Assembly: GCA_014382495.1 (NCBI GenBank)
Contig: JACNJR010000039.1
Location: forward strand, 1 to 38,153
Source: Candidatus Cloacimonadota bacterium
GTDB taxonomy: Bacteria; Cloacimonadota; Cloacimonadia; JGIOTU-2
Direction of reading: 5' to 3'
Length of the DNA stretch: 38,153 nucleotides
This document shows positions 1 to 8,055 of this stretch, piece by piece. Position 1 is the first letter of the stretch, and every line of letters starts with the position of its first letter. The notes beneath the pieces were generated by a model. It did not search any database. It was not told the origin of the DNA and saw only the letters and a program-made list of their open reading frames with translations. A program made the position numbers and the translations under genes.

Positions 1-21
1 TCCAAAAATGAAAGGTAAGAG

Positions 22-242
22 GGCTTAAGAATAAATATTGAAACCGGATTCCGAAATAGGGTTTTTGTCGGGAAACCGGAAGGGGGGAAATTGATATCCA
101 ATGGTCTTGTGGCAGAATTGGTTCTTAAAGGAAAAAAATCCAAATTCTTAACTATGCTTTTATGGACGAAAAGGCAGCAAAAAAACATAATCCAAAAATT
201 ATAATCGTCGATGATAATAACAAAATTATTGCAGTGAAATAA
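22..242 (+). CDS. Partial, frame-broken 3' end of an unidentified gene
   Basis: No uninterrupted reading frame spans this edge of the window. Codons in the frame of position 31 read RINIETGFRNRVFVG through about 129. The text then continues sensibly one frame over (GKKIQILNYAFMDEKAAKKH) to a TAA at 240-242. A single-base indel near 126-132 would join the two parts, and a second break is needed around 14-27. The TGF..RVFV..G..L.SNGLV..L..GKKIQI pattern resembles the C-terminal region of RND-efflux membrane-fusion (periplasmic adaptor) proteins, but this is a weak pattern call. Frame breaks this close to a sequence end often come from low-quality assembly; a true pseudogene is the alternative. 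The stop lies 1 base before the next gene's ATG. Confidence 0.35.
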
Positions 243-243
243 T

Positions 244-1332
244 ATGATATTTTTCAAAATTAGTGAAAAAAGTCGTTTATATTTAAAGAAAAATTTGATA
301 CTTGTAATTATTATTTTTGGAATTCTATTTTCACTTCATTCATCGCCGATTATTACATTTGAAAAGGATGAACATAATTTTGGCGATATCAGAGAAGAGG
401 ATGGAAAGGTTGAATGCGATTTCATCTTTACAAATGATGGTGACGAGCCATTAAAATTGATCAAAGTAAAAGCCGGCTGAGGATGCACAACTCCCAGTTG
501 GTCAACTGAAGAGATAAAATCTGGCGAAAATGGATTCATAAAAGTTGCATATAATCCTAAAAATAGACCTGGCAAATTTAACAAATCTATTACAGTAACA
601 TCGAATTCCGAAGACAAAATTCAGAAACTGAAAATCAAAGGAAATGTAATTCCCCGAAAGGAGAAATTTGCTGCTGAAATTGGAAATTTGAAAATCAAAT
701 CTACTCATCTTGATTTTGGAAAAATAAAAGACACATTAACCAAAACGAAAACTATTGATGTAAAAAATGAGGGCAAAAATGAACTTTTAATTCATTTTGA
801 AGAGATTCCAGAACACCTTATTTTTCAGATAAGACCAGAAAAATTACATCCAAACAGAAGTGGTAAAATCGTAGTTACTTATAATGCTCAAAAAAGGGAT
901 AATTACGGTCTGTTGCACGATGAAATCCTAATTTGTGTTGTTTCTGAATCTGACACAATTGGGCAAAATATTCAAATTTCAGCAAGCATTGAAGGAGATT
1001 TTTCAAATATAAGTTCTAAAAATGCTAATTATTTAATACAAAAAAACAGAGATAATGAAAATTTTGTGATTCTCGATGTGCGGACGCCAGAAGAATTTTC
1101 TGAAGGACATATTGAAAATGCAATCAATATTGATTATTATTCGGAAAAATTTGAAGAGGAAATTCAAAAACTTGATAAAAATAAGAGATATTTTTGTTAT
1201 TGCAAAAAGGGCGGCCGAAGCGGAAAATCTTTGAAAATTATGAATAAATTCGGATTTAAATTTGCTTTATACAATCTGGAAGAGGGAATTATTGGATGGG
1301 AAAAATCTGGGTTTCCAATTATCAAAAAATGA
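244..1332 (+). CDS. DUF1573-DUF1573-rhodanese protein, putative selenoprotein (TGA at 478-480 read as Sec)
   Basis: Read through one in-frame TGA, the gene encodes 362 residues. A hydrophobic signal or anchor lies at about 17-34 (LILVIIIFGILFSL). The first DUF1573 domain covers about 37-140, a second about 149-250, and a rhodanese domain about 255-362 with the active-site loop CYCKKGGRS (Cys320). The TGA is codon 79, in KVKAG-TGA-GCTTPSW. DUF1573 proteins normally have Cys-Gly-Cys-Thr here, so the TGA sits exactly on the first conserved Cys. Similarity to DUF1573 continues without a break after it (GENGFIKVAYN, PGKFNKSITVTSN). A SECIS-like hairpin follows at 491-513. Domain order and signal imply an envelope sulfur or selenium redox or transfer protein; the substrate is unknown. 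Conventional reading gives a 78-residue stub at 244-480 plus a separate ORF from a TTG at 688. Alternatives are a nonsense mutation or a sequencing error. The stop overlaps panC (ATGA). Confidence 0.7.
491..513 (+). promoter_or_regulatory. Bacterial SECIS-like hairpin downstream of in-frame TGA
   Basis: The arms 491-499 (ctcccagtt) and 504-513 (aactgaagag) pair as CTC/GAG, a small internal loop (C against AA), then CAGTT/AACTG. The apical loop is GGTC at 500-503. The loop begins 20 nt after the TGA. In E. coli fdhF the apical GGUC lies about 19-22 nt after its UGA, so both loop sequence and spacing match the known SelB-binding arrangement. A competing hairpin CAACT-ccc-AGTTG (488-500) shares one arm. 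The structure was read by eye, with no energy calculation. Confidence 0.6.
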
Positions 1333-2177
1333 GTAAAAAAATTTTAATTGAAGAGATCGGCGAGATTCGCAAGATTGTAAAACAGAATAAACAGCGTAAC
1401 AAATCAATCGGTTTTGTTCCAACAATGGGATTTTTGCATCAAGGTCATATCAGTTTGATAAGAGCAGCAAGAGCAGAAAATCAGATTGTAATTGTCAGCA
1501 TCTTTGTGAATCCTGCTCAATTTTCACCAGACGAAGATTTCGAAGAATATCCAAGAAATTTGGAACGAGATATTTCAATTTGCAAAGATGAAAAAGTCGA
1601 TTTGATATTCAATCCAAAATCTGAAGAAATATATCCAAAAGAGTTTGAGACAAAGGTTTCTGTCTCCGAATTGAAAAAGCCACTTTGCGGAATTTCGCGA
1701 CCAAATTTTTTTGATGGAATTACAATTGTTGTCGCAAAACTTTTTAACATTATTGAACCTAATAATGTTTATTTTGGGCAAAAAGATGCACAACAAGCAC
1801 TGATTGTGAAAAGAATGATTGAGGATTTGAATTTTCCAACAAGAATGCACATCCTTCCAATTGTTCGTGAAAGAGATGGATTGGCAATGAGTTCGCGAAA
1901 TAAATATCTTTCTGATAATGAACGAAAATCCGCATTATCTCTGTATAAATCTTTGCAAATGGCAAAAAAAATGATTGAAAATGGCGAAAAAAATTCTAAT
2001 ATAATAAAATCAAAAATAAGAAAATTTATCAAGAATATGCCTTTCACAAAAATTGATTATATTGAAATTGTTGATTATGAAAAATTGCAATCTGTGCAAG
2101 AAATTCGCTCAAATACACTTGTCGCACTTGCAGTTTGGGTTGGAAAAACACGATTGATTGATAATGTTTTGGTGTAA
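1329..2177 (+). CDS. panC: Pantothenate synthetase (pantoate--beta-alanine ligase)
   Basis: The cytoplasmic enzyme joins pantoate and beta-alanine using ATP, the last step of pantothenate (vitamin B5, CoA precursor) synthesis. It has 282 residues, the usual family length. Recognisable motifs are FVPTMGFLHQGH (the ATP-binding HIGH-like loop), SIFVNPAQF, the YFGQKDAQQ segment and MSSRNKYLS near the ATP phosphates. I chose the ATG at 1329, which forms an ATGA overlap with the upstream stop and begins MSKKILIEEI. The longer frame from 1296 adds 11 residues that just re-read the rhodanese C-terminus. No panB or panD is visible in the window. A terminator-like hairpin follows at 2191-2254. Confidence 0.95.
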   Translation: MSKKILIEEIGEIRKIVKQNKQRNKSIGFVPTMGFLHQGHISLIRAARAENQIVIVSIFVNPAQFSPDEDFEEYPRNLERDISICKDEKVDLIFNPKSEEIYPKEFETKVSVSELKKPLCGISRPNFFDGITIVVAKLFNIIEPNNVYFGQKDAQQALIVKRMIEDLNFPTRMHILPIVRERDGLAMSSRNKYLSDNERKSALSLYKSLQMAKKMIENGEKNSNIIKSKIRKFIKNMPFTKIDYIEIVDYEKLQSVQEIRSNTLVALAVWVGKTRLIDNVLV

Positions 2178-2190
2178 CATTTGTGAAAAG

Positions 2191-2254
2191 TGCAAAAGGA
2201 AAGGAAAAATAATTTTGACTTTTGACTTTTCCAATTTTCCGTTTGCAATTTTTT
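2191..2254 (+). terminator. Imperfect stem-loop with T-run after panC
   Basis: The 5' arm at 2191-2208 (TGCAAAaGGAAA then GGAAAA) is complementary, with one mismatch and a small bulge, to the 3' arm at 2227-2247 (TTTTCC, then TTTCCgTTTGCA). It is followed by TTTTTT at 2249-2254. This looks like an intrinsic terminator separating panC from glmS. The loop contains a repeated TTGACT (2215-2220, 2222-2227), which could instead be promoter material for glmS. Confidence 0.45.
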
Positions 2255-2267
2255 AAAAGGAGACGCT

Positions 2268-4106
2268 ATGTGTGGAATAGTTGGTTATGTCGGCGAAAAA
2301 CAAGTGCTACCAATAATTATTGAAGGAATAAAAAGATTGGAATATCGCGGTTACGATTCTTCGGGATTTTCGGTAATTAACGATAAAAAGGAACTTCTCA
2401 TTCACAAAAATCAGGGCAAGATAGTCGAACTTGAAAGATCAATTCCTGAGGATAAAAATTTTGTTGCAACTATTGGAATTGCGCACACAAGATGGGCAAC
2501 TCACGGCAAAGCGACGACTACAAATGCGCATCCACATTTTGGACAGAACGAAATTATTAGTTTGGTTCACAATGGTATCATAGAAAATTATCAACAGTTG
2601 CGGGAAAAATTGGAAAAAGAGAATCACATCTTCCAAAGCGATACTGATACTGAGGTTCTGGCTCACCTTATCGAAAAATTTTATCTTGAAACAGGCAACT
2701 TCCATAAAGCTGTCAGAGAAGCATTGTGCCTTGTGGAAGGAACTTACGGAATTGCAGTTATGTGCAAAGATGAACCTGAAAAACTTATCGCTGCTAAGCG
2801 CGGAAGTCCACTTATTGTCGGAATTGGCGAGAATGAAAATTTTATCGCGTCAGACGTAGCAGCTCTCGTCGTTCACACAAAAAATGTAATTTATCTTCAG
2901 GAAGATGAAACCATCGAAATTACTAAAAATAATTTCACCATAAAAACCCTTTCAAATACTGAAAGGGAAAGGGAAATTCGCAAAATCGATTGGGATATTT
3001 CTGCTGTCGATAAAGGTGATTTCGATTATTATATGTTGAAAGAGATATTTGAGCAGCCGACTTCAATTTCCAATGCATTTCGCGGAAGAATAATAGAAAG
3101 TTCAAATACTGCGCGTCTTGGCGGAATTCGAATTTCTCCCGAAGAATTGATGAAAATAAAACAGATTTTTATCATAGCTTGCGGAACATCTTGGCACGCC
3201 GGAATTGTCGGAGAATATCTTATTGAAGACCTTGCTAAAATTCCTGTTGAAGTCGAATACGCGTCAGAATTTCGCTATCGAAATTCAGTAATTCCACCAA
3301 ATAGCTTAGTAATTGTTATCAGCCAATCTGGCGAAACTGCGGACACATTAGCTGCCTTGCGAGAAGCAAAATCAAAAGGTGCAAAAGTGATGGGAATCAC
3401 AAATGTCGTTGGTAGTTCAATCGCGCGTGAGACAGATTTTGGCTCGTATACTCATGCAGGATTAGAAATCGGAGTGGCTTCCACAAAAGCATTTACCTCG
3501 CAAGTCATCGTACTATTTTTGTTCGCATTTTATCTCGGAAGAATGAGAAATATCTCGCCAGAAAATGGCGCAAAATTCATCAAAGAATTGTATCAAATTC
3601 CGAAAAGAGTCCAAGCCATATTAGATATAAACGATGAGATTAAAGAAATTGCCAAGAAATATAAGGATGTTGAAAATTGTCTTTATCTCGGAAGGGATTA
3701 TAATTTTCCGGTTGCACTGGAAGGCGCATTGAAATTGAAAGAAATTTCATATATTCATGCAGAAGGATATCCCGCAGCAGAGATGAAACACGGACCAATT
3801 GCACTCATTGATGAAAATATGCCAGTTATTTTTATCGCCCCAAAAGATTTTGTCTACACAAAAATTATCAATAGTATTGAAGAGGTAAAAGCCCGAAAAG
3901 GTCGCGTCATTGTAATCACAAATAACGGTAAAGACGGAATTGAAAAATTGGCTGATGATATTATTTATATTCCGCAAACCATTCCTCAATTGATGCCGAT
4001 ATTGAGCGTGATTCCACTCCAACTTTTCGCATTTCATATCGCAGTTTTGCGAGGTTGTGATGTTGACCAACCACGAAATTTGGCAAAAAGTGTGACTGTC
4101 GAATAA
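2268..4106 (+). CDS. glmS: Glutamine--fructose-6-phosphate aminotransferase (isomerising)
   Basis: The enzyme makes glucosamine-6-phosphate from fructose-6-phosphate and glutamine, the entry step to UDP-GlcNAc for peptidoglycan and lipopolysaccharide. It is full length (612 residues). The protein starts MCGIVGYVG, so Cys2 becomes the N-terminal nucleophile of the class II glutamine amidotransferase domain (about 1-220, with AHTRWATHG and HNGIIENY). Two SIS sugar-isomerase domains follow, with IACGTSWHAG, SQSGETADTLAAL and LKEISYIHAEGYPAAEMKHG. It ends in the conserved DQPRNLAKSVTVE. A good Shine-Dalgarno (aaggagacgct) precedes the ATG. I see no glmS ribozyme in the 90-nt leader. Confidence 0.97.
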   Translation: MCGIVGYVGEKQVLPIIIEGIKRLEYRGYDSSGFSVINDKKELLIHKNQGKIVELERSIPEDKNFVATIGIAHTRWATHGKATTTNAHPHFGQNEIISLVHNGIIENYQQLREKLEKENHIFQSDTDTEVLAHLIEKFYLETGNFHKAVREALCLVEGTYGIAVMCKDEPEKLIAAKRGSPLIVGIGENENFIASDVAALVVHTKNVIYLQEDETIEITKNNFTIKTLSNTEREREIRKIDWDISAVDKGDFDYYMLKEIFEQPTSISNAFRGRIIESSNTARLGGIRISPEELMKIKQIFIIACGTSWHAGIVGEYLIEDLAKIPVEVEYASEFRYRNSVIPPNSLVIVISQSGETADTLAALREAKSKGAKVMGITNVVGSSIARETDFGSYTHAGLEIGVASTKAFTSQVIVLFLFAFYLGRMRNISPENGAKFIKELYQIPKRVQAILDINDEIKEIAKKYKDVENCLYLGRDYNFPVALEGALKLKEISYIHAEGYPAAEMKHGPIALIDENMPVIFIAPKDFVYTKIINSIEEVKARKGRVIVITNNGKDGIEKLADDIIYIPQTIPQLMPILSVIPLQLFAFHIAVLRGCDVDQPRNLAKSVTVE

Positions 4107-4111
4107 TTGCA

Positions 4112-4864
4112 ATGTCATCAAGAATTGAAAAGTGCAATGCCTTCGCTTTACGAATAACAAATTACAGCAATACAAGTCAGATTATAAATTTTTTCTCAGA
4201 TAAATTTGGACATATTGATGTAATTGCCAAAGGAAGCAGAAGTTCCAAAAGCAAGCAACAAGGTCTTTTACAGCCGATGAGCAATTACGAAATTATAATC
4301 TACAAAAAGGAAAATTCGCTATCGCTCCTCAAAGAAATTTCGCTAATTGAAAGTAATTTAGAATTGTTCACTGAATTAGAAAAATCTGCTGCAACTTACG
4401 CAGCTGGCGAGATTTATCTACAACTTATGTTTGAAAAAAATGATTATGAAAAATTTTATAATCTGTTGCAAAAATATTTATCTTATCTGAAAAAAATCAG
4501 ACAAAATCATATTCTGATTTTTTGGCGATTTTTATTACGAGTACTAATTTTTCTTGGCTTTCCGATGAATCTTGAAAAATGTGCTATTTGCGATGAAACA
4601 AATCATAAAAAAATCTATGGAATTTCCTTCTCAAAAAATGGTTTAATTTGTAAAAATTGCATTCAAAAAAATGGTTCTTCAAACAAATTCAAATGTACCA
4701 AATCTGGACTTGAAATTCTATTTTCTCTTAAAAATATTTCTGCAAAAATTGATTCAATAAAAATTTCAAAATCCGCAAAGAAAGAGATTAACGAGATTTT
4801 CAAAACTTATCTGACATATCATTTTCACAAAAATATCTATTTAAAAAGTTTCGATATTTTGTAA
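4112..4864 (+). CDS. recO: DNA repair protein RecO
   Basis: RecO works with RecR (and RecF) to load RecA onto SSB-coated single-stranded DNA during gap repair. The 250-residue protein has the N-terminal OB-fold part (FALRITNYSNTSQIINFFSDKFGHIDVIA, split here only for description: SQIINFFS, then GHIDVIAKGSR), a helical middle region, and a C-terminal zinc-type Cys cluster (CAICDE then CKNCI). It lies 5 nt after glmS and is probably co-transcribed. Its 3' end overlaps the convergent gene 5413-4841 by 24 bp, with no terminator between them. Confidence 0.88.
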   Translation: MSSRIEKCNAFALRITNYSNTSQIINFFSDKFGHIDVIAKGSRSSKSKQQGLLQPMSNYEIIIYKKENSLSLLKEISLIESNLELFTELEKSAATYAAGEIYLQLMFEKNDYEKFYNLLQKYLSYLKKIRQNHILIFWRFLLRVLIFLGFPMNLEKCAICDETNHKKIYGISFSKNGLICKNCIQKNGSSNKFKCTKSGLEILFSLKNISAKIDSIKISKSAKKEINEIFKTYLTYHFHKNIYLKSFDIL

Positions 4865-5413
4865 TTCGTGATTAAATTTTTCCAAAAATATCTCTTTCAA
4901 AATGACGCGATAAGAGGGAAAATAATTTTTTTTGTAAACTTCTGAATGTGAAATATGTGGAAAATTTTTTCTCTCTAATTTTTCAATAACACTTATCCAA
5001 TTTGAGGGTTGAAAAAGTTTCAAATTGTTTTTTTTAAACAAAATTTTTATCTCTTCCAAAACAATTTTTAATTGAATTTTTTCGGATTGAATGTTTTCTG
5101 CCGTTTTTTGCATTACGGAAAATAGTTTTTCAATATCATCAATTTGCTTTCTAAAAATATTTAAATTTACCCGAACTAAATTATTTCTCAATCCGATATT
5201 CACAAAAAGATTTTTCTCGTTTCCGATGCAATTTTCCATCTCATTTTTCAAATAATAAAATGCAATTTCTTCATTCTGCAAAATGTGTTTTGGTCCCATC
5301 ACAGATTGATAAATCAATTTATATAAATCCTGAATTTGCATTTTAGGATAAAGTTGAAAATGAGAGTTTATCAGATTTTTCAGTCCAGATTTCATAACGA
5401 TATTTTTTTTCAA
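4841..5413 (-). CDS. Conserved uncharacterised protein
   Basis: The 190-residue soluble protein has no signal peptide or membrane segment. Conserved-looking blocks are YPKMQIQDLYKLIYQSVMG with PKHIL near the N-terminus, and HISHSEVYKKNYFPSYRVI near the C-terminus. I believe similar blocks (H..wq.qDlyKllyQa.fG..H and HSe.Y...Y.PsYRv) occur in an unnamed family in several phyla, but I cannot name a Pfam entry or a function. The His/Ser/Tyr-rich conservation would fit an enzyme. It lies 37 nt downstream of the TPR gene on the same strand and may be the last gene of the long minus-strand transcript. The start could also be Met7. Confidence 0.75.
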   Translation of the reverse strand: MKKNIVMKSGLKNLINSHFQLYPKMQIQDLYKLIYQSVMGPKHILQNEEIAFYYLKNEMENCIGNEKNLFVNIGLRNNLVRVNLNIFRKQIDDIEKLFSVMQKTAENIQSEKIQLKIVLEEIKILFKKNNLKLFQPSNWISVIEKLERKNFPHISHSEVYKKNYFPSYRVILKEIFLEKFNHELQNIETF

Positions 5414-5450
5414 ATTCGATTCAGATTTTGTGTTTTGCTATTTCAATTTT

Positions 5451-6206
5451 TTATTTATTTTTCAATAATTCTCTCGCTTCATCTTGAAGAATGATATCGC
5501 TATCGCTTTTTGTGGGTTTTGCGATGGCTTGGTGAAACACATTTTCGGCAGATTGTTTATCATCCAATTTTTCAAATGTTTTCCCCAGCCAGACATAATT
5601 GCGAATATCATCTGGATCGAGTTCAATCGCTTTTTGAAAATAATCTCGCGCGTCCTCAAAACTGGCTTTTGGCGGCGTCTCATAAATGATTCCCGCAATA
5701 GTTCGTTCAACCCAACTTAAATCGGCAAGTTTGAAATGCCATTGTCCCATAACATGATAATTTCCGTCATCGCCTGGATCAATCTCTATTGCTTTCAAAG
5801 TATGCTCACGAACTTGATACGAATTGATGATTTTCTGTTTGGTTCCTTCAATTTCACCTTTGCGACCGATAAGAATTCCGAACCATTTATGCGATTCAGC
5901 GCGATAAGAATCCATTTCCAAAGCCATCTCCGCATAATCAAATCCTGCATAAATATTATCTGACTTTACATTTTCATCAGTTGTATTATCAGACAGATTG
6001 AAATGAACTCGAGCAAGTCGCCAGATTATTTCAAAGTCATTTGGCGCAATCGTTTCTGCTTTTTTGAGGATTTCGAATTCCTCTTCATATTGCTTTGCAT
6101 CATAAATTTCATCTGCTACATTCAATAAACTATCCAAATTTTGAGCGAACAAACTTGTGCAGATTGCGATGATAGAAAGCAATAGAATGATTTTTGTTGT
6201 TTTCAT
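5451..6206 (-). CDS. Secreted TPR-repeat protein, RMDN-like
   Basis: The 251-residue protein has a cleavable signal peptide (MKTTKIILLLSIIAICTSLFA, cleavage near AQ). Helical TPR-type repeats follow: AKQYEEEFEILKKAETIAPN, a middle block AESHKWFGILIGRKGEIEG, and ARDYFQKAIELDPDDIRNYV. The middle part, with a HKWFGIL motif, a kqkIinsY..reHtlkAieidP stretch and an hvmGqWhf motif, resembles bacterial relatives of the RMDN (regulator of microtubule dynamics, FAM82) family. The role is unknown, and a periplasmic scaffold is plausible. It lies 23 nt after the MCE-operon ATPase gene, which suggests but does not prove a link to lipid transport. Confidence 0.85.
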   Translation of the reverse strand: MKTTKIILLLSIIAICTSLFAQNLDSLLNVADEIYDAKQYEEEFEILKKAETIAPNDFEIIWRLARVHFNLSDNTTDENVKSDNIYAGFDYAEMALEMDSYRAESHKWFGILIGRKGEIEGTKQKIINSYQVREHTLKAIEIDPGDDGNYHVMGQWHFKLADLSWVERTIAGIIYETPPKASFEDARDYFQKAIELDPDDIRNYVWLGKTFEKLDDKQSAENVFHQAIAKPTKSDSDIILQDEARELLKNK

Positions 6207-6229
6207 TTTATCTTCCTTTCAGTTTTTTA

Positions 6230-6967
6230 TTAGAAAATACCCTTTTGAAAAAAATTATTTATCTGCGATATTTTAGAATTTCTTGCATCTTCAAATTTGC
6301 CGAAGAATAGGACTTTTCCGTCATCGAGAAAGACCACGCGGTCGGCAATTCGATGAATGCTTGCCAGTTCGTGAGTTATGACCACAACCGTCATATTCAG
6401 TTGGACATTCAATTTTTTTATCAAACCATCAATTGCGGCAGATGTAACTGGGTCGAGTCCGGCGGTTGGCTCATCGCAGAAAAGCAGAACTGGGTCAAGG
6501 GCAATTGCTCGTGCAAGTGCAGCTCTCTTGCGCATTCCGCCAGAAAGTTGAGAAGGAGACATATCAATCGCTTCATCCAAGTCCACAAGATGTAACTTGG
6601 TTCGCACAAGTCGCTGAACTATCTCTTCCGATAAATCTGTGTGCTGACGAATAGGAATTGCAACATTTTCACGAATAGAAAGAGAATTCAGTAATGCTCC
6701 ATTTTGGAAAAGTACACCCATTTTTTTTAGCGTGTTATCAAATTCGCCTTCATCCATCCCGATGATTTCCTGCTCAAAAATTTTGATTGAGCCAGAAACA
6801 GGCAAATGAAGCCCAATAATATGTTTGAGCAAAGTTGTTTTTCCACAACCGCTTCCGCCGAGTATCACAAGAACTTCATTTTCGCGAACATCTATTGAGA
6901 CATCTTTCAGAATTTGCTTTTCGCCAAATTCTGTGTTCAAATTGTTGATTTCAATTACTTTTTTCAT
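6230..6967 (-). CDS. mlaF: MCE/Mla-type lipid ABC transporter ATPase
   Basis: This is the cytoplasmic ATPase of a phospholipid transport complex (MlaF/Ttg2A family, 245 residues). Visible motifs are Walker A GGSGCGKTTLLKH (about 35-47), a Q-loop (VLFQNGALL), the family-typical signature LSGGMRKRAALARA, Walker B LLFCDEPTAGLDP, and the switch His in VVVITHEL. The QNGALL and GGMRKR spellings are typical of MlaF rather than of general importers. It lies 9 nt downstream of the permease gene. The symbol follows family membership; the transport direction cannot be read from sequence. Confidence 0.92.
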   Translation of the reverse strand: MKKVIEINNLNTEFGEKQILKDVSIDVRENEVLVILGGSGCGKTTLLKHIIGLHLPVSGSIKIFEQEIIGMDEGEFDNTLKKMGVLFQNGALLNSLSIRENVAIPIRQHTDLSEEIVQRLVRTKLHLVDLDEAIDMSPSQLSGGMRKRAALARAIALDPVLLFCDEPTAGLDPVTSAAIDGLIKKLNVQLNMTVVVITHELASIHRIADRVVFLDDGKVLFFGKFEDARNSKISQINNFFQKGIF

Positions 6968-6976
6968 AATTTTGAT

Positions 6977-8044
6977 TTAATAAAAAATCAGCCCTAAAAT
7001 TGAATCTGCAACAATTACCATAAATATTGAAGCGACTACTGCTGAAGTTGTAGCTTTGCCAACTCCTTCTGCTCCGCCCTTTGCGCGGAAGCCGAAGAAA
7101 ATTCCAACGAGCAAAATCAGCCAAGCGAAGACAAAACTTTTTATCAAACTTGTGACGATATCTCGGATAGCTATAATGTTTGCAACTTCATTTATAAACG
7201 CCGTTGGACTAAGTTTCAGATATGTAATTCCGATAAGAAATCCGCCAGAAATTCCAACAACGATTGAGAAGATATTTAGAAGTGGAGTGCAAAGTGTGAT
7301 TGCATATAGTTTTGGAAGAACCACATATTTAATTGGATTTAAAGCCATTGTTTTGAGTGCATCAATCTCTTCGGAAATTTTCATTGTAGCAATTTCAGAG
7401 GCGATTGCCGAGCCGCTTCTTCCTGCGAGAATTATTGCAGTCATAATTGGCGCCATTTCGCGCGTCATCGCAATTGCAATCAGGTCTGCCACAAATATAT
7501 TTGCACCAACCTGCCTAAGTTGTTCCGCAGATTGTAATGCGAGAATAAATCCGATAAGAAATGAAACCAGAGCGATTATTGGAAGCGCATTTACGCCAAT
7601 CAGAATGCTTTGCGATATAAATTCACCTTTCCGTTGACCCTTTTTGGAAAAAATTCCTACTATTGCCCAATAAAATGTATCTGCTGTAATCAAAAAAAAC
7701 TGTTTAAAGTCGTTCAAAAATTGAATCAACCAGCCACCTAATTTCTCAAGAAATCTTGGCGGTTCATAAAGTTCTGATTGCTTAATTTTTACTGATGAGA
7801 ATGTCAAAATCGACACTTCTATCTCTTTTGATACATTGACAATTTGTGGAGAAAATTTTTCAAATTTTAAACGCAATGCATCAAGAAAAGCCACGCCTGC
7901 ACTATCAATGCTTGAAATATTTGATAAATCTAAAAATTCTAATTCCGATACTTTAAGTTTAGTAAATTTTTCCTGCAAATTTGGAACTGTAAATTTTGTC
8001 AACTCGTTTTCAAGAAAGAGTATTTTGTTTTTATATTCCATCAA
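6977..8044 (-). CDS. mlaE: STAS-MlaE fusion: MCE-type lipid ABC transporter permease
   Basis: The 355-residue protein has an N-terminal STAS-like domain (about 1-85, with LEFLDLSNISSIDSAGVAFL) joined to an MlaE-type permease (about 95-355). The permease part has five or so hydrophobic segments and the family blocks LQSAEQLRQVGA, REMAPIMTAIILAGRSGSA and EIATMKISEEIDALKTM. In E. coli the STAS subunit is a separate protein (MlaB); fused forms like this are known in other phyla. It pairs with the ATPase encoded next and the MCE protein encoded upstream. The start could be either of the two adjacent Met codons. Confidence 0.92.
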   Translation of the reverse strand: MMEYKNKILFLENELTKFTVPNLQEKFTKLKVSELEFLDLSNISSIDSAGVAFLDALRLKFEKFSPQIVNVSKEIEVSILTFSSVKIKQSELYEPPRFLEKLGGWLIQFLNDFKQFFLITADTFYWAIVGIFSKKGQRKGEFISQSILIGVNALPIIALVSFLIGFILALQSAEQLRQVGANIFVADLIAIAMTREMAPIMTAIILAGRSGSAIASEIATMKISEEIDALKTMALNPIKYVVLPKLYAITLCTPLLNIFSIVVGISGGFLIGITYLKLSPTAFINEVANIIAIRDIVTSLIKSFVFAWLILLVGIFFGFRAKGGAEGVGKATTSAVVASIFMVIVADSILGLIFY

Positions 8045-8055
8045 ATTTTACAAAA

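Noticed and set aside
488-500. CAACT-ccc-AGTTG hairpin as the main SECIS structure
   Set aside because: It pairs perfectly but has a 3-nt CCC loop too close to the TGA and lacks the G/GU loop bases seen in bacterial SECIS elements; the 491-513 fold fits better.
244-1332. Genome-wide reassignment of TGA (to Gly or Trp) as the cause of the in-frame TGA
   Set aside because: TGA clearly ends several genes in this window (1330-1332, 21751-21753, 25573-25575, 27168-27170, 31195-31197), with no homologous sequence after it, so a site-specific explanation is needed.
2178-2267. glmS ribozyme or riboswitch upstream of glmS
   Set aside because: The leader is only 90 nt, AT-rich and mostly taken up by the terminator-like stem-loop; no ribozyme core sequence is visible.
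7056-7637. 193-residue open frame on the + strand inside the permease gene
   Set aside because: It is antisense to well-conserved MlaE motifs, has no ribosome-binding site and shows no family pattern; it is a shadow of codon bias.
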